Source of the DNA: Acetobacter okinawensis JCM 25146 | GTDB taxonomy: Bacteria; Pseudomonadota; Alphaproteobacteria; Acetobacterales; Acetobacteraceae | Reading direction: 5' to 3' | NCBI RefSeq assembly: GCF_000613865.1 | Contig: NZ_BAJU01000025.1 | Location: forward strand, 1-39,665 | DNA length: 39,665 nucleotides | Shown here: positions 9,722-19,185 of the stretch, in pieces | Layout: every line of letters begins with the position of its first letter | How positions within the stretch are numbered: position 1 is the stretch's first letter | Notes under the pieces: generated by a model | What the model was told of the DNA's origin: nothing | Seen by the model: only the letters and a program-made list of their open reading frames with translations | Database searches by the model: none | Program-made: the position numbers and the translations under genes

Positions 9722-12461
9722 ATGATTTTTCGTAAAACCACCATTTCCCGTGCAAGGGCGCTGGCGCTTGTTTCTGCTCTGGCTTTGTGTGGGAGTGCTC
9801 TTTCGCCCGTTGGGGCGTTTGCACAGGCGGCAGCGCCGGGTATGCCATCCACCCTTGTGCCGCCTGCGCTCAGCAGCGCGCAGGTGGTGCGGGCAACCCT
9901 GCCAATGGCCTTAAGGTTGTGATTGTTCCCAACCGGCTGGCACCTGTGGTGACAACGGAAATCAACTATCTGGTGGGTTCGGCGGAAGCGCCTGCGGGCT
10001 TTCCCGGCACGGCGCACGCGCTTGAACACATGATGTTCCGGGGCAGCAAAGGGCTGGACAAGGACCAGCTTGCCGCCGTGGGTACGCGTCTTGGCGGGAG
10101 CTATAATGCGGACACGACCGAGGACGTCACCCAGTATTTTTACACGGCTCAGGCAAGAGATCTGCCTGTCCTGCTCAGGATCGAAGCCCTGCGCATGAAC
10201 GCGCTGACCCTGTCGGAGGCAGACTGGAGCAAGGAGCGCGGCGCAATCGAGCAGGAAGTCTCGCGCGATCTGTCCAGCCCTGCTTACCTGTACCTGGAGC
10301 AGTTGCAGGCCATTTTGTTTGCAGGCACACCGTACGAGCATGACGCACTGGGCACGCGCCCTTCTTTTGATAAAACAAAAGCCGCTGACCTGCGGGCATT
10401 TTATGAAAAATGGTACGCACCCAACAATGCCGTTCTGGTTATTGTGGGCGACGTAAACCCCGTGACGACCTTGCAGTTGGTGGAAGAAACATTTGGCAGT
10501 GTTCCACGTAAAACATTGCCCGCCCGCCACAAGGTAAAACCTGTGCCGCCACCAGCCAAAACGCTTACGCTGGCAACGGATTACCCGGTCGGGTTTGCAA
10601 CGCTTGCCTTCCCCATGCCTGGCTCTTCGGCGGCGGATTATGCCACGGCGGATGTGCTGTCCGATGTGCTGTCCAGCCAGCGTGGGGCGCTGTATGATCT
10701 GGTGCCACAGGGCAAGGCGCTGTTCGCCGGGTTTGAATACGCTCCCAAAAAAGAAGCAGGCTTCGGGCTTGCTCTGGCGGCTTTCCCCAAGGGCGGGGAT
10801 GCTGCAAAAACTATGGCAGACATGCGCGCGGTGCTGGAAAACATCCGCAAGAACGGTGTTCCCGCCGATCTGGTAGAGGCAGCCAAACGGCGCGAAATTG
10901 CACAAATGCAGTTTGCCGCCAATTCGGTCAGTGGTCTGGCAACCACATGGTCCACGGCCCTTGCTTTTCAGGGGCTGGATGCACCGGGGGATCTGGTGGC
11001 GGCCTATCAGGCTGTGACACCAGAGGCGGTTAACAAGCTGGCGGCAACCCTGCTCAACCCGGCCCATGCCGTCTCGGCCGTGCTGACGCCGGAAAGCTCG
11101 GGCAAGCCGGTATCGGGCAAGGGGTTCGGCGGTGCTGAATCCTTTGCGTCATCCCCCGACAAGCCTGTCAAATTGCCTGACTGGGCAGAAAAGGCGCTGC
11201 TCAAGCTCGACAAGCCCGAACCGACTCCGCAGCCGTATGTCAGCACCCTGTCCAACGGGATCAAGCTTATTGTCTGGCCGTCGCATGTCAGCCACACCAT
11301 TCAGGTCAGTGGTCAGGTGCGGACGACACCCTCCCTGCAACAGCCCGCAGGCAGGATGGGGTGAACGATGTGACTGAAGCCCTGTTCTCCTACGGGACCA
11401 CCCGGTATGACCGTCTGGCCTTCCAGAAGGCGCTGGATGATATTCCAGCATGGGAGAGTGCGGGGAGTGCGTTCTCCCTGCAGGTGCTCACACCTGATTT
11501 TGCAAAGGGTGTGGCTCTTCTGGCAGATAATGAACTGCACCCCGCCTTTGGAGAAAAGGATTTTCAGGTTGTGCGCCAGCAGGCAGCACAGGCGCAGGCG
11601 GGGGAACTGCTCTCGCCCGAACATCTGTTCAGCCGTGCCATCAAAATGGCGGTTCTGCCCCCCAAAGACCCCACTTTGCGCGAGGCCACACCACAATCCA
11701 TTATGAGTGTGACGCGTGATGACGTGCTGGCCTATTACAAAAAAGTCTGGCGGCCGGACGTAACCACCATTGTTGTGACGGGGGATGTCTCGCCCGAAAA
11801 GGCGCAGGCAGTCATGGAGCAGGCGTTCGGGAACTGGAAAGCCGAAGGACCCGCCCCTGATATTGACCTGCCAGCCGTCCCTCTGAGCAAGGCGTCCCAT
11901 GCACTGGTGCCGGACAAGAGCAGCGTGCAGGATGAGGTGGTTCTGGCCGAAACACTGGGCCTGACCGCAGCCCAGCCTGACCACTTTATGCTCCAGTTGG
12001 GGAACGAGGTCTTGGGGGGTGGGCTGTTCTCATCACGTCTGTACCGCGACCTGCGTGTTAAAACGGGGTATGTTTACACTGTGGGTAGCGCGTTTGATTG
12101 GGGGCGTACCCGTGGCCTGTATACGGTCAATTATGGCGCAGACCCGGATAAGGTCGGCAAGGCGCAGGCCGCTGCTGTGCGGGATATCAAGGCCATGCAG
12201 TCTGCACCTCCCTCTGATGATGAGCTGGCTCTGGCCAAGGCGTCACTCTTGCGGAGCATTCCTCTGGCCCGAGCCAGTCTGGACCGGATTGCAGCGCAGT
12301 ATTTGCACCTGACCGAACTGGGGCTGCCGCTGGATAATGCGGACCGTGGCGCACTGGCCTATTACAACGCAACTGGTGCGGATGTGCAGGCGGCGTTTGG
12401 TAAGTGGATACGCCCGGATGACCTGTCATCCATTGTCAAAGGTCCTGCTCCAGCACCGTAA
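9722..12461 (+). CDS. M16 family zinc metallopeptidase, two-domain (two frameshifts)
   Basis: Secreted insulinase/pitrilysin-type peptidase of about 913 residues when restored. ATG 9722 follows AGGA and opens a signal peptide (ARALALVSALALCGSALS, cleavage near AFAQA). The N-terminal half has the inverted zinc motif HALEH and the downstream glutamate region AIEQEVSRDL, so it should be active; the C-terminal half is the inactive M16_C-type repeat (GGGLFSSRLYRDLRVKTGYV). Break 1 at about 9901: one more G gives RATLANGLKVVIVPNR. Break 2 at about 11351: one more base gives QQPAGQDGVNDVTEALFSYG. Both joints reproduce ordinary M16 sequence. A strong terminator follows. Confidence 0.87.
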
Positions 12462-12492
12462 AAGGTAAACACTGCATAAACGGTTAAGCATG

Positions 12493-12524
12493 AACGGCGG
12501 AAAGTGTTCTTTCCGCCGTTTTTT
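12493..12524 (+). terminator. Rho-independent terminator after the M16 peptidase gene
   Basis: Perfect 12-bp stem AACGGCGGAAAG (12493-12504) / CTTTCCGCCGTT (12509-12520) with a 4-base loop, followed by four further T (six T in a row in total). It lies 31 bases after the M16 stop and just before the end of the convergent outer-membrane gene. Confidence 0.9.
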
Positions 12525-12535
12525 GTGGCGTAAGC

Positions 12536-13632
12536 CTAGAATACGCTGTTGAACGCAACCTGGGGGGACACATCAAAATTGGTGTTATGGCCAGCAAAAT
12601 AGGTGGAAACACCAGCAATCACCCCAAAGTTAGGCGACCAGCTATATTCAATGGCCGGGGCGATCTGCCAGTCGCCTGACGACTGGGCAATGGTGTCCAC
12701 TTTCTGGCCTGTGGCTGTTGTGCCGCGCACATGTGCGCCGTTAGCCCAGTCCCGCGCCAGATCCATGGCCAGAACCCACCTCTGGTTCACGGCATATTCC
12801 AGCGAAAAACCGCTCTGCCCATACATGCCCGGCTGAGCACGGCCTCTGAATCCGTTTGATGTGTCATAGCTTGTGACATCGTGCAGATGCGCGGTGGTTA
12901 CGGCCTTGCGGAAGGTGCTCCACACGCGCAGGCGCAGCTCATGCTGGCCGGGCAGGGTGTAGGTGGACTGGCTGGTCAGGGCCAGACGGAAGGTATAGGC
13001 CCCCGCACCTACTCCGTCCTGCGCGCGGCCAAGCCGGCTATAATCCCCCGTAGCATGGCCATGCCTGCAAAAATGCTCAGGGCGGGAATATAGCGTTTGG
13101 GGTCTGCATTCACATAGCGCCACATCAGGTCCACGGGCAGGTCACCAAACTTTAGACCACTGCTGGTATTGTTCCCCTTTTTCCAGCGATAGCTGATGAC
13201 CGGGGTCAGCTGGATGCTGATCGTATCCGTGATCGAATATTTATACAGGGTAAAATTGCTAACTGCTTTTTGCCGCGGATGTAGCGATTCCATGCCGTTA
13301 TTGTTGTTCAGGTACCCAACAGGCTGGCTGTAGGTCATATAGGGTTCCCACGCAAAAACGCCCTTTTTGACCAGTGCCCCCGAAGGAGAAACAAGGGAGC
13401 CGGTGTACCACTGGGGCTTTGCGTCCTGTGTAACCTGCTGTGCGTTTGTTCCACTGCTGTCCGCGGCTGCTGCGTGGGCGCTGGTGGCAATCAGGAGCAG
13501 GGCTTGCAAGCCAAGGACTGCACGCGTTTGCCTGTGCGCGGCATGGTGCCGGGGGGCGGAGGCAACGGCCTGCTGGGGGGATGGCATGTTCTGCGGTGCG
13601 GTTTTTGGGGGTCTGGAGCGGAGCGCAGTCAT
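12536..13632 (-). CDS. Putative outer-membrane beta-barrel protein, Phenol_MetA_deg/transporter type (frameshifted)
   Basis: Begins with a basic N-terminus and a signal peptide (ARAVLGLQALLLIATSAHAA region follows HHAAHRQT). The mature part has alternating aromatic and polar strands: GVFAWEPYMTYSQPVGY, YKYSITDTISIQLTPVISYR, FGDLPVDLMWRYV, and it ends in Phe (FNSVF), as outer-membrane barrels do. The frame breaks near 13050; one more C gives IFAGMAMPTGDYSRL, restoring the PTGDY motif common in PF13557 proteins. About 366 residues. ATG 13632 has AAGG 8 bases upstream; ATG 13587 is an alternative. Substrate unknown. Transcribed alone, towards the M16 terminator. Confidence 0.72.
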
Positions 13633-13891
13633 TCAGCCAACCTTGTGCAAGACAGTCTTTTGTTATGGAACTGTATCGGTTGCCCTGAATTGTTGCGGGT
13701 GTAAAGACATGGGTGGGATTAAAACGGCTGTGTGAACATGTAATTTTCCCGCGAGTCTGTCCATATTTTCTGATTTTGTGCCAGATATTTTATTTTGTTA
13801 GCAAAATGTTCACTCCTATACTGTTTCTATATCAAAACAATTATGATGGATTCTTGGGTAATATTGTGCATAAGGCTGCACGGTGCAGGGT
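13633..13891. other. AT-rich intergenic region upstream of the outer-membrane protein gene
   Basis: Noncoding stretch between the dinB stop and the outer-membrane gene start, both leftward. 13741-13880 is visibly much richer in A+T than its neighbours and holds a small perfect hairpin ATTTTG-TTAG-CAAAAT at 13792-13807. It most likely carries the promoter of the outer-membrane gene; I could not settle on one -35/-10 pair. Confidence 0.5.
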
Positions 13892-14971
13892 TTATGGGAG
13901 CAAAGAGAGTTGCCTTGCTGCCTCCTGCTGTCCCGGTAGTGCAAGCCCGGTGAGCGAGACCCCCAGGAGGCGCACGGGTTTGCCGAGGGGGAGGAGGGGG
14001 GCCAGCAACCCGCGTGCGGCATCATGCAATGCGGCTTCATTCCTGACCGGGTGTGCAAAGGACTGGCTGCGCGTAAGCTGGGTAAAGTCTGAGTGGCGGA
14101 GTTTGAGCGTGACCGTGCGCCCGCTGAGCGTGCGTTTCTGGCAGGCGGCCCAGACCTGAGCCACAAGGCTGCCCATGGCCTGCATCAGTTCGACCTCGGC
14201 ATGCAGGTCCTGCAGGAACGTGGTTTCCTTACCAAGGGATTTGCGGGGGCGGTTGGGCTCCACAGGTCGGTTGTCCACGCCTTGGGCAATGCCGTGGTAG
14301 AACGTGGCAGCCTTGCCAAAGTGGTGTTTGAGAATATCCAGCCCGCATGTGCGCAGGTCAGCCCCGGTATGAATCCCCAGAGCGTTCATGCGGCGGGCGG
14401 TGGCGGGGCCAACACCATGGAATGCGCCAACAGGCAGGGGTGCTACAAAAGCTTCTCCCCTCCCCGGTGGAATAACAAACAGGCCATCGGGTTTGCGATG
14501 GTCGGATGCCAGCTTGGCCAGAAATTTATTGTAGGACACTCCGGCAGAGGCGGTCAGGCCGGTCTGTTCAAAAATACTGGCCCGTATCTCCTCCGCAATA
14601 GCGGTGGCGGAGGCGCGGCGGAGTAGGGGATGGGTGATGTCCAGGTAAGCCTCATCCAGCGAGAGTGGCTGTATGAGTGGCGTATAGCGGGCAAAAATGG
14701 CGTGAATCTGGGCAGAGACAGCCCGATACGCCTCAAATCTGGGGGGAACAAAAACCAGTTCAGGGCATTTGCGCCGGGCGATCAGGGAGGGCATGGCCGA
14801 CCTTACGCCAAATTTGCGGGCTTCGTAGCTGGCAGCGGCAACAACACCGCGTTCTTGGCAGTGCCCCACGGCAACGGGCCGCCCCTTAAGGGCAGGGTTG
14901 TCGCGCTGTTCGACCGAGGCATAGAATGCATCCATGTCGATATGGATAATGCGGCGTATGGGCGTAGGCAT
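13892..14971 (-). CDS. dinB: DNA polymerase IV (Y-family)
   Basis: Low-fidelity translesion polymerase. Full-length at 359 residues: catalytic HIDMDAFYASVEQRDNP, the SYEARKFGVRSAMP segment, PLSLDEAYLDIT with the second pair of metal-binding acids, SYNKFLAKLASDHRKPDG, the helix-hairpin-helix VGPATARRMNALGI, and a C-terminal little-finger domain. The beta-clamp-binding tail may be the terminal QLSLLP, a good match to the QLxLF-type motif. An alphaproteobacterial SOS box lies 35 bases upstream, so the gene is probably under LexA control. Confidence 0.95.
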   Translation of the reverse strand: MPTPIRRIIHIDMDAFYASVEQRDNPALKGRPVAVGHCQERGVVAAASYEARKFGVRSAMPSLIARRKCPELVFVPPRFEAYRAVSAQIHAIFARYTPLIQPLSLDEAYLDITHPLLRRASATAIAEEIRASIFEQTGLTASAGVSYNKFLAKLASDHRKPDGLFVIPPGRGEAFVAPLPVGAFHGVGPATARRMNALGIHTGADLRTCGLDILKHHFGKAATFYHGIAQGVDNRPVEPNRPRKSLGKETTFLQDLHAEVELMQAMGSLVAQVWAACQKRTLSGRTVTLKLRHSDFTQLTRSQSFAHPVRNEAALHDAARGLLAPLLPLGKPVRLLGVSLTGLALPGQQEAARQLSLLP

Positions 14972-15006
14972 TGCCTGCGCATTATGGCATAGAATGCACC
15001 AAAATG

Positions 15007-15021
15007 GAACATAAAGAGAAC
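15007..15021 (-). promoter_or_regulatory. LexA (SOS) box of dinB, GTTC-N7-GTTC
   Basis: On the minus strand the sequence is GTTC TCTTTAT GTTC, an exact match to the direct-repeat LexA operator of alphaproteobacteria (GTTC-N7-GTTC). It ends 35 bases before the dinB ATG at 14971, a promoter-overlapping distance. This supports DNA-damage induction of dinB. Confidence 0.85.
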
Positions 15022-15119
15022 AATTAACGCTGCATCACTATTGTTGTGCCAGACTCCATCGGCATCAGCATGTTTAACACTGCGGGTCCGTGAACCATTC
15101 AGAGCTGGTGCGGGCATGC

Positions 15120-15137
15120 TGCGCAACTGGTTGCGCA
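15120..15137. repeat. 18-bp inverted repeat after the unknown leftward gene
   Basis: TGCGCAAC (15120-15127) and GTTGCGCA (15130-15137) are perfect inverted copies with two bases between. It lies 21 bases past the stop of the leftward gene at 15159. The centre is too short for a normal loop and there is no T run, so a protein-binding dyad is as likely as a terminator. Confidence 0.4.
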
Positions 15138-15158
15138 TGTGCGTAGCCCGTTAGAGGT

Positions 15159-15758
15159 TCAGCCCGCACTGCGTGGAGCAAAGCTATGGCGTGGTGCGGT
15201 ATGGCGCCATGAGTGGGCCATGCTCATGTCCAGATCATGCCAGCGCGCAACGGAAAGGGCGGCTGTTGCCGGGTAGGCAGCGCGATTAAGGGCCGCCGTG
15301 GCAACCGGTTGCTGCAAGGGCCGTGCAGCATGGTGCGAGAGCCAGTAGCCCGCCCCGGCAAGGCATGCGCCCAGAGTTGTCAGGGCCGCCATCATGCGCT
15401 GGCGCAGGCGTGCAAAGGGGAGTAGGGGGCGCAGGAGAGCCTGCATATCGGTTTCCCGCTCGTTTTGCGCGGCTTCAGTGGCCAAAAGCAGATTGTATTC
15501 TGTCTCCGTCACGGCCAGCGTGCTGCCTGCGCAAATATCCAGAGCGGGCATTTCGTGTGCTGCCATATCTGTCAGTGCATCCTGAAAAGCTTGGGAGACG
15601 GCCATGAACTCCTGTCGGAAGCAGGGCAGGAACAGGCTGCCCGATGCGCCGGGAGCAGCCCCACATGCGGGCGGTGCGCCAGCAAGGCGGCGGATGGTCC
15701 ATAGGGTCAGACGTTCGCTGGCGGCAAGATCGGTGAGGTAGACGGGTGTACGATGCAT
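15159..15758 (-). CDS. Unknown protein with one predicted transmembrane helix (199 aa)
   Basis: I do not recognise the family. The N-terminal part (1-120) is soluble and largely helical, beginning MHRTPVYLTDLAASERLTLW, with a Cys in ALDICAGSTL and a Glu-rich helix before RETDMQALL. A hydrophobic segment at about residues 122-140 (MMAALTTLGACLAGAGYWLS) is probably one membrane helix, followed by about 55 mostly Ala/His/Arg residues. A Fur-box-like sequence lies 55-79 bases upstream, which suggests iron-regulated expression. No iron uptake gene is adjacent in this window. Reading frame and upstream signal support a real gene; function unknown. Confidence 0.6.
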   Translation of the reverse strand: MHRTPVYLTDLAASERLTLWTIRRLAGAPPACGAAPGASGSLFLPCFRQEFMAVSQAFQDALTDMAAHEMPALDICAGSTLAVTETEYNLLLATEAAQNERETDMQALLRPLLPFARLRQRMMAALTTLGACLAGAGYWLSHHAARPLQQPVATAALNRAAYPATAALSVARWHDLDMSMAHSWRHTAPRHSFAPRSAG

Positions 15759-15812
15759 GACATGATCCGGAGGCAGCGCCTCCCTCCCTTGCTATCGGTC
15801 ATGAAGGATCAT

Positions 15813-15837
15813 TAAATGAGAATCACTCTTAATTGCA
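15813..15837. promoter_or_regulatory. Fur-box-like operator
   Basis: The + strand reads TAAATGAGAATCACTCTTAA then TTGCA; the minus strand contains GTGATTCTCATTTA. The core TGAGAATCA matches the Fur half-site and the flanking TTAATTGCAA continues the AT-rich dyad. It sits between the leftward unknown gene (start 15758) and the rightward pyrD (start 15923). Its spacing fits a promoter of the leftward gene better. Match judged by eye. Confidence 0.55.
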
Positions 15838-15922
15838 AGTAAAACTTTAGCAGCAAATCGTGTGCACACCGGCCTGTTTTTTTCTCTTTCCTTGGTGGGC
15901 GGCTTGGGGCAGTACAAAAGGC

Positions 15923-16994
15923 ATGTCAGTGCTAGCATCCCTCTCCCTGCCGCTTGTGCGCAAACTTGACCCCGAAAAAGCGCACGAGCTTGCCATAGAT
16001 GCCCTTACGCTGGGCATTTCTGTCCCTTTCAAACGCCCCGAGGACGACCCGGCTCTGGCCACGCGTGCGCTGGGTATGCGGTTTTCCAACCCGATCGGCA
16101 TTGCCGCAGGCTTTGACAAGAACGCCCGTGTGCTGCGTCCGCTGGCGCGTCTGGGCTTCGGGTTTGTCGAGGCGGGTACAGTAACTCCGCGCCCCCAGCC
16201 GGGGAACCCCAAACCACGCCTGTTCAGGCTGGAGGAGGACCGTGCGGTCATCAACCGCATGGGGTTCAATAATCAGGGCATAGACAGGTTTGCTGTGCGG
16301 CTTGCCCGCCTGACCCGCCCCCTGCCATCCGGGCGTGCCGGTGGGGCAGGTGTGCCGGTGGGTGCCAATATTGGCATTAACAAAACAGGGGCAGACCCCG
16401 AGCGGGATTATCCGGCTCTTGTGGCGCGGGTCAAACCGTATGTGAACTACATTGTACTCAATGTGTCCTCCCCCAACACGCCGGGGCTGCGGGGTTTGCA
16501 GGATGCAGCAAAGCTCAAGGGTATTCTGGACGCCATTGCTGCCCGCCACCCCGAACGTCCCCCCCTGCTGGTCAAACTCGCCCCTGATCTGGAAGATGAC
16601 GCCATAGCCCCGATTGTGGAAGCTGCGGTGCAGGGTGGCGCGCAGGTTGATAATCAACAACACCACACTGGCCCGGCCAGCCACATTGCGCAGTGCGTAC
16701 AAGGGCGAGTCTGGTGGGTTGTCTGGGCGTCCGCTGGCCACCCGCTCGCGCGATATGCTGCGTATTGTTGCCAATATTGCCGCAGGGCGTCTGGCACTTA
16801 TCTCCTGCGGGGGGATTGAGAGCGGGCAGGATATTCTCGACCGTATCCGTCTGGGGGCTGATCTGGTGCAGGTCTATACCGCCTTTGCGTATGAAGGACC
16901 GGCCCTGCTGGGGCGCCTCAAGCAGGAGATGCTCCAGAGCATGCGTGCTGCGGGGGTGGAAACACTGGACGACATCCGTGGAGTGGACCTGTGA
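15923..16994 (+). CDS. pyrD: Dihydroorotate dehydrogenase (quinone), class 2 (frameshifted)
   Basis: Membrane-associated FMN enzyme oxidising dihydroorotate to orotate in pyrimidine synthesis, with quinone as acceptor. Class 2 features: N-terminal amphipathic segment (SLPLVRKLDPEKAHELAIDA), NPIGIAAGFDKNA, EAGTVTPRPQPGNPKPRLFR, NRMGFNNQG, GANIGINK, VLNVSSPNTPGLRGLQ with the catalytic serine, and INNTTLARP, GGIESGQDILDRI, LVQVYTAFAYEGP at the C-terminus. The frame changes near 16641-16648, between VQGGAQ and LIINNTTLARP; one base too many or two missing would do it. The gene is normally essential without external pyrimidines, so a sequencing error is likely. The stop overlaps the next gene's start region. 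Confidence 0.9.
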
Positions 16995-17864
16995 GTAAGA
17001 CCGAGAACTGGACCGTCCCGCAGGTTACCGGGCTGCAGGCGCTCGCCAGCCAGTATGATGGGTACATCGTAGACCTATGGGGCACCGTGCATGACGGGGT
17101 TCAGCCATACCCCGGTGCTCTGGAGTGCCTGCGCGCACTGAGTGCTGCTGGCAAGCGCGTTGTCCTGCTGTCCAATGCGCCACGTCCTGCCAGTGTTATT
17201 GCCACACAGCTGGAAGGGTTTGGCGTGGACCGCAGCCTCTACCACGGGGTGATGACCAGTGGGGAGGAAACACATCGCCAGATGCTGGCGCGGACAGACC
17301 CGTGGTTTGCGCGTCTTGGCAACAGGGTGCTTCACATTGGCGGCGTGCATGATCTGGGCCTGTATGAAGGGCTGGATATTGAGCGTGTGAGCGATGTGGG
17401 CATGGCTGATTTTGTCATGAACACGGGGCCGGATCTGGAGCGGGGGGTGTCCACGCTGGAGCCGTATCTGCGAACTGCGCGCCTGCCTTGCGCGGAACCT
17501 GCCCATGATCTGCGCAAACCCTGACAGGGTAGTGATCAAGGGGGGTAACCGGCAGATCTGTGCGGGCGCTCTGGCGGCTTTTTATGCCGAGCAGGGGGGC
17601 GATGTCCGCTGGATTGGCAAGCCGTACCCCGGCGTTTACCAGCCCGTGTTTGCTATGCTCGATGTGCCGCATACCCGCATTCTGGCAATTGGGGATGCGC
17701 TGGGAACTGATATCCGCGGGGCTGCCGCCGTCGGTGTGGACAGCCTGTGGATTTTAGGCGGTATCCATCAGGAAATGATCGGCAATGACATGGCATTGGC
17801 TACGGCCGAGGCCCGTGCGGCTGGTTTGCAGCCTACTGCGGCAGTGCATCGGCTGGTGTGGTAG
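16991..17864 (+). CDS. TIGR01459-family HAD hydrolase (frameshifted)
   Basis: HAD-IIA phosphatase-like protein of the alphaproteobacterial TIGR01459 type; substrate unknown. Motif I is DGYIVDLWGTVHDGVQPYPG, motif II LLSNAPRPA; the C-terminal part has ICANPDRVVIKGG, IGKPYPGVYQPVF with the motif III Lys, and IGDALGTDIRGAAAVGVDSL (motif IV). Motif I has DLWGT in place of the more usual DxDGT, which is normal for this subfamily. The frame changes near 17471: the intact reading PYLR continues as ELRACLARNLPMICANPD after one extra or two missing bases. About 290 residues. Overlaps the pyrD end by 4 bases; a Nudix gene follows after 3 bases. Confidence 0.85.
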
Positions 17865-17867
17865 CGC

Positions 17868-18269
17868 ATGCTGCCTGCCGTGGGGTGTGGGGCATTTATT
17901 CTGCGTGATGGATGCCTGTTGCTGATCCGGCGTGTCAGAGCGCCAGAAGCCGGGTGCTGGGGTCTGCCCGGAGGCAAGGTGGACCCGTTTGAAACCGCAG
18001 CGGATGCCGCCATGCGTGAGGTGCGAGAAGAAGTGGGACTGGAGCCTGAAGCCGGTTCTCTGCTCTGCGTAGTGGACCAGATTGACCGCGCAGCAGGGAC
18101 GCACTGGGTCGCCCCGGTTTACATGGTGGATGCAGTGCAGGGAGAGCCCCGTTTATGCGAACCCCACAAGCATGATGGGCTGGGCTGGTTTGCTCTGGAT
18201 GCCCTGCCTGAGCCCTTAACTCTGGCCACGCAGGTTGCGGTACAGGCGTTTTGCACAAAAGCAGGGTAG
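17868..18269 (+). CDS. Nudix hydrolase (intact)
   Basis: 133-residue Nudix protein beginning [20 protein letters not shown], with a complete Nudix box [28 protein letters not shown]-terminal [11 protein letters not shown] and [20 protein letters not shown] are typical of ADP-ribose pyrophosphatase / NUDT1-like enzymes. Exact substrate unknown. Three bases after the HAD gene, hence the last gene of the pyrD operon. It resembles the Nudix protein at 4991-5442 in type but is a separate gene. Confidence 0.9.
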   Translation: MLPAVGCGAFILRDGCLLLIRRVRAPEAGCWGLPGGKVDPFETAADAAMREVREEVGLEPEAGSLLCVVDQIDRAAGTHWVAPVYMVDAVQGEPRLCEPHKHDGLGWFALDALPEPLTLATQVAVQAFCTKAG

Positions 18270-18270
18270 T

Positions 18271-18308
18271 ACCTGCCGCGCTACCGGGCAGGTCGGTACC
18301 CGCCCGGT
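18271..18308. terminator. Two overlapping, mutually exclusive hairpins between convergent genes
   Basis: Stem 1: ACCTGCC (18271-18277) / GGCAGGT (18287-18293). Stem 2: ACCGGGC (18283-18289) / GCCCGGT (18302-18308). They share 18287-18289, so they cannot form together. They lie right after the Nudix stop and before the end of the leftward ymdB-like gene. No clear T run follows, so Rho-independent termination is only possible. Confidence 0.45.
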
Positions 18309-18336
18309 GGTCTGGTAACTTTAATTCGGGTCTACG

Positions 18337-19152
18337 TCAGAAGTCCGGCATGGTCTGGGCAAGCAAACCGCCCTGACGCAAGGGGGCCAGACGGCGGGCT
18401 AGGCCCGTTGCATCGTCCGTTTCCACCATAATGCCGCAGATCGTGGCTTCCCCTTCGGAGGGTTGGAGCCGCTCACCGGGCATTTTGCGCACAAAGCGGG
18501 CTACGGCAGGTTCCTTGGTCATGCCGATCACGCTGTTGTAGTCCCCGCACATGCCTGCATCGGTCTGGAAGGCAGTGCCTGCGGCCAGAATACGGTGGTC
18601 GGCTGTGGGTGTGTGGGTGTGGGTGCCCACAACAAGCGATACCCTGCCGTCCAGCATGTGACCAAAGGCCCATTTTTCGCTCGTGGCCTCGGCATGAATA
18701 TCCACAACAATGGCCTGCACCGTGGCCCCCATGCGGTGCTTGTTGAGCAGTTCGTTTGTGCAGCGGAAGGGGTCGTCCAGCGGGTCCATGAATAACCGCC
18801 CCATAACATTGACCACCAGAGCCTTGCGCCCATCGGCCAGCGCGACGACCACACTCCCCTGACCGGGGGTGGCTGGCGGGTAGTTGAGCGGGCGGATAAT
18901 GCGGGGTTCGCCGTCAATATGGCCGATCAGGTCTCGGCGGTCCCAGGCATGGTTGCCCAGTGTGATCACATCCACCCCGCTCTGGAGCAGTGTGGTGGCA
19001 ATGGCGGGGGAGAGGCCAAAGCCATGGCTTGCGTTTTCTGCGTTGACCACCACAAGGTCCAGCGCCAGCCGCGCGCGCAGGTCGCTCAGGCGGGCAAGCA
19101 CACCATCGCGCCCGGTGCGACCAACAATATCGCCTAAAAACAGAATTCTCAC
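18337..19152 (-). CDS. TIGR00282/YmdB-family metallophosphoesterase
   Basis: Di-iron metallophosphoesterase; Bacillus YmdB is a 2',3'-cyclic-nucleotide phosphodiesterase, but the role in alphaproteobacteria is not settled. 271 residues with metal-binding motifs in order: FLGDIVGRTGRDGV, VVNAENASHGFG, ITLGNHAWDRRD, VVDIHAEATSEK, VVGTHTHTPTADHRIL, and the family marker DAGMCGDYNSVIGMTKEPAV. Full length with no anomaly. Downstream of the 5-formyl-THF cyclo-ligase gene on the same strand (33 bases), part of the zapA-6S RNA-cyclo-ligase cluster. Confidence 0.92.
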   Translation of the reverse strand: MRILFLGDIVGRTGRDGVLARLSDLRARLALDLVVVNAENASHGFGLSPAIATTLLQSGVDVITLGNHAWDRRDLIGHIDGEPRIIRPLNYPPATPGQGSVVVALADGRKALVVNVMGRLFMDPLDDPFRCTNELLNKHRMGATVQAIVVDIHAEATSEKWAFGHMLDGRVSLVVGTHTHTPTADHRILAAGTAFQTDAGMCGDYNSVIGMTKEPAVARFVRKMPGERLQPSEGEATICGIMVETDDATGLARRLAPLRQGGLLAQTMPDF

Positions 19153-19185
19153 GCGCTGGTCTTTCGCACGGTGCTCGGGTGTGGG

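Noticed and set aside
9658..11067. Long leftward open frame opposite the M16 gene
   Set aside because: It is antisense to a well-supported protein, shows no domain-like sequence and arises from codon bias in GC-rich DNA.
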